Assembly: GCA_047967505.1 (NCBI GenBank)
Contig: CM106538.1
Length of the DNA: 64,000 bases
Origin: Dipteris shenzhenensis
Taxonomy: Eukaryota; Polypodiophyta; Polypodiopsida; Gleicheniales
Strand: one strand, 5' to 3'
The position numbers and the translations under genes are program-made. Below the pieces are notes generated by a model. It ran no database searches. It was not told the origin of the DNA and saw only the letters and a list, made by a program, of their open reading frames with translations. Positions 55,136 through 64,000 of this stretch are shown in pieces (positions within the stretch are counted from its first letter, which is position 1; each line of letters opens with the position of its first letter).

Positions 55136-58100
55136 ATGTCTGAGAATCTGTCTACCATTGTCAGTGAGAAGCTTGACAAGAACAACTTCCAAGCATGGAA
55201 GTTCAGGATGACAAACTTCCTTATGGGAAAGGGAGTTTGGGATTACATCAGTGGTGAAACTACAGAACCAGTTTTGGGTGCTGCTCCCACTCCTGCTGAA
55301 TTGAAGGCCTTTAAAGAATGGCATGAAAAAGCCAGAAAATGCTTGTATTGGCTGTCTGTTAGCATTTCAGATTCTATGATTGTGCACATACAGGATGTAG
55401 AGACACCTAAGGAGGCATGGGATACATTGGTGAAGCTATATAGCACAAATACCAAAGCACGAAAGATGCAGCTAAAGCAGGAGTTGCACAATGTGCAAAG
55501 GAAAAATATGAATATAAATGAGTATTCCTTGAAGGTGAAAGGCCTTGCAGATTCTCTTGCCTCCATTGGAGCACCTGTTGATGATGAGGACTTAGTGTCC
55601 GTGACCTTGAATGGTCTTGGGAAAGATTATGCACAATTTCGGACATCCATTGGAGTCCGTGAAACATTTCCTGATTTTCAGGAACTTATTGCTCTCTTGC
55701 TGAGTGAAGAGCAAAGGAATGGTGGTTCAGCCACCTCAACTTCTCAAGAGACTGCTTTCTACTCGAATACAGGTAGAGGCAGGGGTAGAGGAAGAGGCCG
55801 TTTTGGTGGCCGTGCAGGAAATCAGAACCAACAGCAACAACAGGAAAACCAGTCCTATGGAGGAGGACGTGGTAGTTCTAGAGGCAGGGGGAGCCAAAGA
55901 GGCCGTGGTTCATGGCAAAGGAACTAGCAAGTAAATAGCAGCACAGAATGCTATTATTGTGGAAAGCCTGGACACAAGGAGAATACATGCTATAAAAAAC
56001 AGAATGACATCAAAAGTGGGAAGTTGCAGCAAAGCAACTATGCATCATCAAGTGGGCATGGTGACGACAGAAATGAGCACCTTTTTGTGATGCAGCATAT
56101 GGTTAACTCCATGTCAGGAGATGCTGCAGCTTGCAATGATGTTTGGTATGTTGATTCAGGTGCCTCTAACCACATGACCAGTCATGGTGAGTGGTTTCAT
56201 GATGTTAGAAATTTGGATAAGCCAGGTTATGTTGAAACAGGTGATGATACTGCGCACCCAATTACGCAGGTTGGTAAAGTGCCATTGGCTATGTAGGATG
56301 GCAAAACAAAGTACTTGGCAGCAGATGTATTTCATGTTCCAAAAATCACTAAGAACCTGGTTTCAGTTGGCCAGATGGTTGAGCAAGGTCTGCAGGTTAG
56401 ATTTAATCCTGATGGATGCTTCGTTGAGGACTTGAAAAATAAGTGCCGCTTGGTTGTGAAAGGCAACAAAAATGGCAGAATGTTCACCTTGGATGTTGAT
56501 ATGCCTGAGGTGAAAGCTGCTATGTTTGCGCATGGGAGAGGTGTCATTGCAGATATTGAGATATGGCACAAGCGCATTGGGCATGTGAATATACAAAGGC
56601 TGAAATCTATGCAAACGAAAAACATTGTTGCAGGTTTGCCTAAATTCAGAGTTGAGGGAATGCAAAAGGTATGTGAAGCATGCCAAATGGGTAAGCAGGC
56701 CAGACATGCATTTCCCAAAAATGCTAAGGTGAGCAGAAGACCTTTGGAAGTGATCCATTCAGATGTTTGGACAACCAAAGCTGCTTCTATTGGTGGATGC
56801 CATTATTATGTGACGTTTATTGATGACTACACTAGGAAGGTGTGGATTTATTTTATGAAGCACAAAAGTGAAGTGTTCAGCCATTTCAAGGCTTTTCAGG
56901 CCATGGTTGAAAAAGAGAAAGGTGTGCATATTAAAGTGCTAAGATCTGATGGAGGGGGAGAGTACTTTTCAGAAGAATTTTGTGAATATCTGAAAGAACA
57001 GGGAATTCAAAGGAAGTACTCATGCAGGTCTACCCCTCAGTAGAATGGGGTTGCAGAAAGGAAGAACAGGCATATTGCAGAAGTAGGACGGGCGATCCTA
57101 AATGAGAAAAACATGCCTGATTATCTTTGGGCTAAAGCAGTAGCAACTGCTGTTTATATTATGAATAGAACTCCCACTGCAGCTGTCCATGGCATGACGC
57201 CTGAAGAAATGTATACAGGCCAAAAACCAGATATTTCTCACTTGAAGGTATTTGGTTGCATAGCGTATGTTCATGTTCCTGATGAGAAGAGAACCAAGCT
57301 GGATCCAAAGGCAGAAAAATGCATCTTTATTGGATATGCTCAGCACCAGAAAGGGTATCGCTGTTATAACCCTTCCACTCGCAAAATGCAAGTGAGCAGA
57401 GATGTTGTTTTTGATGAAATGAGCAGCTAGTATGCACCAATTGTTATGGTAGGAGATGCAGATGCAGGAAATGGGAATGCTGCAATAAATGCAGAGCAGC
57501 AATCTCAAGCCTTGAGTGGACCCAGAGAGTCCTCTACTAGTGGATCTAATGCATGGACAGGGAGATTGAGATCTAGTGAATCGTCACATGGCAGTCCTGA
57601 TAGTGTTGTGCAGGTATCACATAAGGGAAAAGAAAAAGTGGACCATACTCCAGTGTTTGATGTGTCTGCTGGTAGCTCTCATGTTGATGGAGAGTCAAGC
57701 GGCTCTGAAATGAGCCTTGATGAGGAACTTGGGATTCCTTCTGTTGTTACACCTGGTGCAAGGAAAAGCAGGCATGATTTAAAGACTCCTGCAACTGATC
57801 CAGTTGTACGGAGGTCCACTCGTATTAAGTATCTAGTTGACAGGCTGAGATATGATGGGTATACAGCACATCACTATGCTTATATGGTCAAGGTTCTAGA
57901 GGAGCCAGAGCCCACATGTTTTGAGGATGCAGCAGGGCATAAAAATTGGGAAGCAGCTATGGATGAAGAGATGGCTGCCTTGGATGCAAACCACACTTGG
58001 GATTTGATGCCTTTGCCTCATGATAAGAAGGCTATTGGCTGCAAGTGGGTTTACAAAGTGAAGCACAATGCTGATGGGTCTGTTAGCAGGTACAAGGCAA

Positions 58101-59494
58101 GATTGGTTGCCAAAGGTTTTGTGCAGACATATGGAATTGACTATGAGGAAACTTTCAGCCCAGTTGCAAGGATGGCAACCGTGAGAGCAGTAATTGCTAT
58201 GGCTGCTGCAAAGGGATGGTCTTTGCATCAGATGGATGTGAAAAATGCCTTCTTGCATGGTGATTTGCAGGAAGAGGTTTATATGATGCAGCCAGAAGGT
58301 TATGAGGATAATTCACACCCCGATTTTGTATGCAGGTTGCGCAAAGCCTTGTATGGCTTAAAACAGGCGCCGAGGGCATGGTCAGACAAGATAGGGCAAT
58401 ATCTTGTCACTATTGGATTTCAGATTTCCAATTCAGATTTTTCACTTTATGTGAAAAGGACAAACAGAGGGATTGTGCTTATAGTCATCTATGTTGATGG
58501 CTTGATTATTACAGGTGATAGTGATGCAGACATTAATGAAGTGAAGCTGCTGTTGAAGCAGAAATTTGAGATGAAGGATTTGGGAGAGCTGCGTTACTTC
58601 TTGGGCATTGAGGTTATTAGATCCCCGAGTGGGATATGGCTGTTGCAAAGGCAATACGGTTTGGACATGCTGTCCAAATATGGGATGACAGGCTGTAAGC
58701 CTATTTCTGTTCCATTGGAGCAGAATGTGAAGCTCAATGCAGAGACAGGTGAGCTTCTTGAAGATATTACTATGTACAGGCGCGTAGTAGGTAGCTTGAT
58801 TTACATGACTATAACCAGACCAGATTTGAGCTATGCTGTGGGGCTGGTGAGTCAGTTTATGCAGGCACCGAGGAAGCCACATTTGGATGCGGCTAGGCGC
58901 ATACTGCGGTATGTGAAGTCCACATTGCATTATGGATTGCTTTATGAAGCTGGGTGTGCATTACAGGTACATGGATACACAGATGCTGACTGGGCTCGTA
59001 GTGTCTCAGACAGGAGATCTACTAGTGGTTTTATGTTTTCCCTTGGGAGTGGTGCCATCAGTTGGAGCAGCAAGAAGCAGCCAACAGTTGCCTTGTCGAG
59101 CACAGAGGCTGAGTACAGGGGTGCAGCAATGGCTGCATGTGAGGTAGCTTGGTTACGGAAGCTACTTGCAGATATGGGACAGTCAGTTCATGCAGCAGTT
59201 GTCATTCATTGTGACAACATTAGCAGCATCATGCTTGCTAATAACCCAGTTTATCATGCTAGAACGAAGCACATTGAGGTGCATTATCACTTTGTGAGAG
59301 AGAAGGTTCTAGCTGGTGAGATTGATCTTGTCTATGTCAGCACTGAGGAGCAAGTGGCTGATATCTTTACGAAGGCATTGGGTACCGAGAAGCTTCGCAG
59401 ATTTAGGAGCTTGCTTGGTGTACGTGAGATGGATTTGAGCTTGAGGGGGAGTGTTGAGATATCAAGCTCTATCCCCGACATATCTCCTGGATGA
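55136..59494 (+). pseudogene. Copia gag-pol polyprotein with four in-frame TAG codons
   Basis: One uninterrupted register from ATG 55136 to TGA 59492-59494, with stops TAG at 55925, 56294, 57041 and 57428. No frameshift. Gag (UBN2-type) is 55136-55700, then an Arg-Gly tail. A zinc knuckle CYYCGKPGHKENTC lies at 55949-55990. The protease DSGAS is at about 56153. The integrase zinc region WHKRIGHVN...CEACQ is at about 56560-56690 and its catalytic core, with HSDVW and RSDGGGEY, at about 56755-57060. The third stop falls within the conserved TPQ-NGVAERKNR stretch. Reverse transcriptase (about 57960-58700) reads YVDG where YVDD is required (GGC at 58499-58501), so a catalytic Asp is lost. RNase H has DADWA and TEAEY. 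The last 14 codons lie in the 3' LTR. Not functional as read. Confidence 0.95.
59441..59451 (+). other. Polypurine tract
   Basis: TGAGGGGGAG immediately before the 3' LTR, the plus-strand primer in reverse transcription. Confidence 0.9.
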
Positions 59495-59749
59495 CTATCA
59501 TTTATGTCACCGCCTATGTTAGTTGTACTCGTGGTGTAGTTAGACTACCACGTATGTTTTGGTTTGGGTTCACATATGAACCACGTATTCTAGGGTTTGA
59601 CATATAGGGTATTTCCCTCTTCTATTGTAATTGTTGTTGTGTGCAAAAGTGAAGAAAGGCTTCACCCTCCAACCTTGTGTCCTCTCTCTTTTGTGTGTTA
59701 TGAAGAAAGCTGAACTTGAGTCTCCTATCTCTCTCCCTTATTCTTTACA
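59452..59749 (+). repeat. 3' LTR of the copia element
   Basis: 298 bp with TG...CA ends, followed by AGACT. Confidence 0.98.
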
Positions 59750-59764
59750 AGACTTGCACCAACA

Positions 59765-60095
59765 CAAGGTGCATATTGTGACATGAAGTTGGGGGTAATA
59801 AACTTCACACAACTCTTCACTTCCTACTGCTTTCAAACTGAGTGATAGAGATATTTATCACTGGGAAATGGACATTAAAAAGAAAATTTTATACCGAGAC
59901 CACACCATACTTTCCTCTCTTAGATGAGAATGGAGATGGTAACATCCCAAGTGATGTTTTACTCAAGCATAGGGAGAAGGAAAGGATCAACGGAGGCCAT
60001 AATCTCAGCAAGCCAGTCTATGCCACAGAGAAGAGTGATACGTTGTTGAAAGAAGATCTTGTGGCTCAACATGACCTGAACTGATATATATTGAG
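59765..60095 (+). repeat. Fragment of a dispersed family with an 80-codon frame, copy 2
   Basis: Related to the reverse complement of 27838-28165. The frame 59842-60084 reads ...GNIPSDVLLKHREKERING... and stops after HDLN. The region upstream has no matching frame in either copy, so this may be a last exon. The copia element landed about 15 bp in front of it. Confidence 0.7.
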
Positions 60096-61060
60096 GAGTT
60101 TGAAGGGGCTGATTGGGTCGGATGGGTAGGTTTTAGGGAAACATTGCACCTCCTTCATAGATACCTTTACAATTAGCTCAAAACACTACAAAATATCATA
60201 AGACACAAAGACCCATAACTGTCAGTAGAGACATGATATCAAATATTCAAACACATATTGAGATGTGCCTTAAAATGGGCTTCTCTATAATATAAGTTTC
60301 GTAAGAAACAGAGAAGCAGTCGGAAAGATATGGGCAATTTACTGGATGGCGGTAAAAACTATCTGAAAAAGAAATAGTCACACACAAAGAGTCATAGATT
60401 TTTGGTTTGACATTTAATGTAATAATTTAAGACACAGGATATTTTCTTTAAGAGAGCTTTGTGTTGATATAAGTTTTGTCCAAATCGGACCACCAAGCAA
60501 AAAGTTATGAGCAAAATACTGACAGGGGGTCAAACTATCATGAAAAACACCTAGTCCTTCTATTGGTGCTGACTTGGGAGAACACTACCTCCATGCTTAG
60601 ACTTCATCAATGATCCAAGTCCCATAGAGGTCACCTAAGAGGGAAGGAAGAGCTCCCTTTGTGGCTTGGGAAATAGATAAACCATGTATGCTAAATGAGC
60701 GGCCGAATAGACAACACTTTTGAGCATTTTCGAAGAGAAAGCAATGGAAAAAGGAAAGAGACACTCAAGAGAGAGAATCTGAAGTGACCTTTATTACCAA
60801 TAGAGTGAGACTCCACTCCAATGCAACTCAAAATACTACAAACACAAGGGATAAGAAGAGGCTTCATACATACAAGAGGGAGCGGAAGCTTCAAGACTAC
60901 TCAAAGAGAGAGAATGAACTAGAGAGAGATGGACTCAAGAGTCTGCATAAGAGAATATCTACAAGGAGAGAAGGCTCATGGAAGAGGCTTGAGGAGACTA
61001 GAGCTACAGTAACAAGAGGCCTAATGGTGGACGAGATGATGAACAAGGGAGGGGAGGGCT
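60096..61060. other. No recognised gene; possible LTR tail
   Basis: A 118-codon frame at 60784-61140 is Lys/Arg/Glu-rich with no family match. On the minus strand CTCTATAAAAGGAG at about 61053-61066 is a good TATA box pointing left, the pattern seen in the minus-strand copia LTRs here. LTR limits not found. Confidence 0.35.
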
Positions 61061-61066
61061 CCTTTT
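61053..61066 (-). promoter_or_regulatory. Candidate TATA box, minus strand
   Basis: CTCTATAAAAGGAG reading leftward, followed by C-rich leader-like sequence. No coding frame attached. Confidence 0.35.
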
Positions 61067-61539
61067 ATAGAGATTTTATCACCCTCCTTCACCCATTTAC
61101 AATTGCTGCCTGTAGATTCCTTTCCCCATCAATCACATAAGCCCGTATGTCACCATCCATGTCCTTTTTGGTTACTCTTGCCATGTGTCCCATCAAAAGA
61201 TGCTCAAGACTCTTCAAATATTGAGAAAGTCAAGAGTCTCCCCCACATGGAGCCCATAGGGACCCTTTCTTTTCCATATGTCCACATCCTCCTTATTCCA
61301 CATAGGAATTCTAGAAGGATTCCTCTTGACTTCACACTCCTCTACATGCCTTCCACACGCTTGGCATGTGGCCTCTCTTATATTATTGGAACACATGGAC
61401 ATGAGCCCACCTCTTTGTAAGAAAACAATACAATGTCTGTGCTCAACAAATAACAGGATATCGTATGCAAGAGAGAAAGGTAGATAGTATGGAGAATCAA
61501 AATTTTGATTACTGTAAAACAAATACAATAGATGGCACT

Positions 61540-61760
61540 ACCTCCAAGCCATGCGCTCGTGTGTGAGAAGCTTCGATGGCATGCTAGAAACAGTAGAGGA
61601 TGGAGGCTGGATGCTAAGGAATCAAGGTTGTTGTAGCTAGTGATGATAATGGGCTTCACAGGCTTGCTCTTATATAGCCACCAGTCATAGTCGGTTAGAC
61701 CCAATTAGGAGACCGACCCAGTCGGCCCAAAACGACCAACTGGAGGTCGGTCTCGAAATA
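61540..61760 (-). promoter_or_regulatory. Candidate promoter and short first exon, minus strand
   Basis: The minus strand has CGACC/GGTCGG motifs at 61700-61760, then GGCTATATAAGAGC near 61667-61680. About 90 bp later, near 61585, an ATG opens 14 codons (MPSKLLTHERMAWR) ending at a possible donor GTAGTG. No second exon was identified, so a gene is not established. Confidence 0.3.
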
Positions 61761-63439
61761 GGCCACCGACCACACATTAGAGCCGTGGCACAGAATAGAG
61801 CAACTAGCCTACGGTCCCCATTTGGCCTAGAGCCAAAGCCCTACATTGTTCTCGGGATATGCTGTAAACGTTCATCTGCTCAGAGTAGGAAGAGAGAACC
61901 ATAGTACTGCCATGTTACTTCATCACAGCAAAGAATTTTCTTGCTTTTATAAATGTAGATAAACGAAGCCTGCTTCGTTTAGTTAGGCGATGAATTACAC
62001 ATGGATATCCATGCACGACTGTTCACAGGTACTCGATGCTTTCAGAGCTATTTGGTGGGAGAGATGAAGTAAACTTTGATATGACCATCCACTAGCTGGT
62101 CCCTTAAGGGTGAAGAAATGTCGACAGTTACTTGGACGAGCCCATCTTGCTCTATTGTGCAAGGTTTGGATGAGTCGCATACTAAATCGATAAATGTAGA
62201 CCTCATTCTTTTTTTCACAAAGTCCATGAGGCAGTTGAAGAAATAGGCCTCAGGCGGTGTAGGTACACGAAGCCCATGAAGATCTGGCTATCTTGGGACA
62301 CGGCTAATGAACATACGTGCTGAGCCAGTATACACCAAAGACCCGTCATCATCACCCATTGAGGCCAATGATCTTTGTTTTGTGATGGCTTAACAATAGT
62401 GTATTTGGCACAGTCTGATAGCCTCTAGAGAAACCATATACGAAGCTAGAGAAGATTAGTTAGACCCTGAGGCTGTGATGCTATGAAGAAAACTCAGTCA
62501 ATATTGTGATATGCAATGTAGTCTAGAAATAGTCCTTTAAAAAAGCGAGGATGGGCTACTCGTAGTGAGCATTACTGATGTTACTACATCTCTCACTATC
62601 TACATACCAACGTCTGTGCATTGCATGTTTTTTTAGTATTACGCTATGTCTCTAAGAGGTAGGTGGAATATAGATGCTGGGGGGAACTAGATAATCACAC
62701 GGCTTGGAGAGTATATGCAAAGCAGTCTATGTATAGGTAAATGTGTAAAAGAGACGACATGAGACAGAGTAAATTGGCCCCAGTTATGTGTATGCCTAAG
62801 CTAGATCATGTGCAACTATTTCAGAGAAATAGAGGCTAAGCATAACCATAATTGATAAACATAACTCAGGGAAGGACCTGTGTGAAAAGGAAAAAGTCAG
62901 AGCATTTTTACTATGGAACAAGGAGAAAAAGATAGAGAGCACATGGAGATAGCGGAGAAAATGAAAATGCTTAGTTACAGATAATGGATTAGGGGTTTGC
63001 TGGGATTCAAACATTGACACCTATGACAATAATGAGAATCGATTGATGCTTATGTGCAAATAGGATTTGTAACCAATAGCAAAAAGCAGTAAGATAGGCC
63101 ATTATATGGATACTTTTTGTATGTTTTGAGGAACTTTGGAAATTTTAGCTTAACACTAGACTATTTTTACATATTGCTTTAAACACTTTATACCTTGATG
63201 ACTAGCTCTCAAATTTTTGCTTTTCCTCATTAGACATCAAAGTACACATAGACACGCTTTCATCGGATAATTTAGAGCTTTCTAATCCCAACTTCACATT
63301 CTATGCATTATGCCAACATAGAATGGATTTTTAAAATACATCCAAGAGATAATTTGAAAGCTTTTTTAAAAATTTACTATATCAACTTTCAACACTCAAC
63401 TTTTTTTTAGCCAGATCTAAGGTCCCCTACCCATGAAGA

Positions 63440-63440
<1 letters not shown>
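61761..63440. other. No recognised gene
   Basis: AT-rich sequence with short frames only. No repeat or family signature seen. Confidence 0.4.

Positions 63441-63485
<45 letters not shown>
63441..63485. repeat. (GT)n microsatellite
   Basis: About 22 uninterrupted GT units. Confidence 0.98.
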
Positions 63486-63490
<5 letters not shown>

Positions 63491-63825
63491 CTAGTACCCA
63501 TAAAGAAAAAGAACTTGAGCTTTAGAGTTTTTTTTCTCAAATTATTATTAGCTAATCCCACAAAAGTAAAAAGTTTCCCTATCAAATCAAAATCTTATGC
63601 ATATATAAAAGAAATGTACACTTTGCCTAATCTTAATTCTATTATTTCCTTGGCCAATATAGACCAAAAGCTTAGGTTTCCTGTTAAGAGACTATTTATA
63701 CTATTGAATTTGAGAATTCCTAGTCAAAGAACCTTGGAGACAAGAGATAAGACCTGGTACCCATAAAAGTGCAAAAAAAATTTCTCTCTCTAAAACAAAA
63801 CCAAAAATATATAGATATTAACAAA

Positions 63826-63831
<6 letters not shown>

Positions 63832-63906
<75 letters not shown>
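63832..63906. repeat. (CT)n microsatellite
   Basis: About 37 uninterrupted CT units. The 340 bp before it are AT-rich without a gene. Confidence 0.98.
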
Positions 63907-63909
<3 letters not shown>

Positions 63910-64000
63910 AGAAGTTTTAGAATCTATTCGAGGGGAAAATCAACATCACCAACCTGATGTGTAGGTGGTGGAGGGGTTGTCTCTGAAATGCGAATAGTTG

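Larger units (their letters stand above)
54301..59749 (+). mobile_element. Full-length Ty1-copia retrotransposon
   Basis: 5449 bp with LTRs of 298 bp at both ends, differing at two positions only, and the same five bases AGACT on both sides (54296-54300 and 59750-59754). It has a primer site TGGTATCAGAGC at 54599-54610, a leader of about 525 bp, one gag-pol frame, and a polypurine tract at about 59441-59451. Order protease, integrase, reverse transcriptase, RNase H defines copia. Structurally complete and recently inserted by LTR similarity, but coding is blocked by four TAG codons and a changed reverse transcriptase active site. Confidence 0.98.

Noticed and set aside
57098-57508. 136-codon minus-strand frame inside copia
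   Set aside because: Antisense shadow of the integrase region.

Overview
The window looks like nuclear DNA of a land plant with a large, repeat-rich genome. The evidence is one clearly recognisable gene family of the plant and fungal oligopeptide transporters (OPT) with short GT-AG introns, Ty1-copia retroelements primed by an initiator-Met-tRNA-type site, CACTA and LINE remnants, long microsatellites and a satellite with a unit of about 182 bp. The lineage cannot be fixed from sequence alone. A DUF7869-type transposase gene hints at a fern, lycophyte or bryophyte rather than a flowering plant, but this is only a guess.

Layout. (1) 1-3767 and 36587-40353 are two arms of an almost perfect inverted repeat with no length difference: mirrored positions always sum to 40354. 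Each arm carries a complete six-exon OPT gene of 761 codons. The two genes are divergent, and their promoters face a spacer of about 33 kb. (2) 3768-8434 is AT-rich. It holds a palindrome cluster ahead of a TATA box, a pyrimidine tract, a decayed coiled-coil gene and small tandem repeats. (3) 8435-11478 is a long minus-strand transposase-like gene with a DUF7869-type core, split by one TAG. (4) 11574-20937 is a satellite array whose 182-bp monomers are organised as A-B-C trimers of about 545 bp. (5) 21.2-25.6 kb is an extreme purine region (G runs, then GA runs) interrupted by a recurring GC-rich hairpin motif. (6) 26.0-27.8 kb is a broken LINE reverse transcriptase. (7) 29.7-36.6 kb is a nest of transposons: an internally deleted copia element, a CACTA-type transposase gene interrupted by a gag-only copia element and by an LTR-like insertion, and a copia LTR cut off by the right OPT arm. 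(8) 40.4-54.3 kb is mostly decayed sequence, with two CACTA-type termini rich in palindromes, a gag remnant and a Pif1-like helicase remnant. (9) 54301-59749 is a full-length, young Ty1-copia element with a 5-bp target duplication. It has lost coding function through four in-frame TAG codons and an altered reverse transcriptase active site. (10) 59.8-64 kb is mostly featureless, apart from a fragment paired with one at 27.85 kb and two microsatellites.

How it fits together. The only intact host genes are the two OPT copies. Everything between them is transposon and satellite DNA. The right arm starts inside a copia leader with a 5-bp microhomology, so the right copy is probably the derived one and arrived after that copia insertion. 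The in-frame stops examined in the copia elements and the DUF7869 gene are TAG. Those checked in the full-length copia element fit C-to-T change at CHG sites, as expected for methylated plant transposons.
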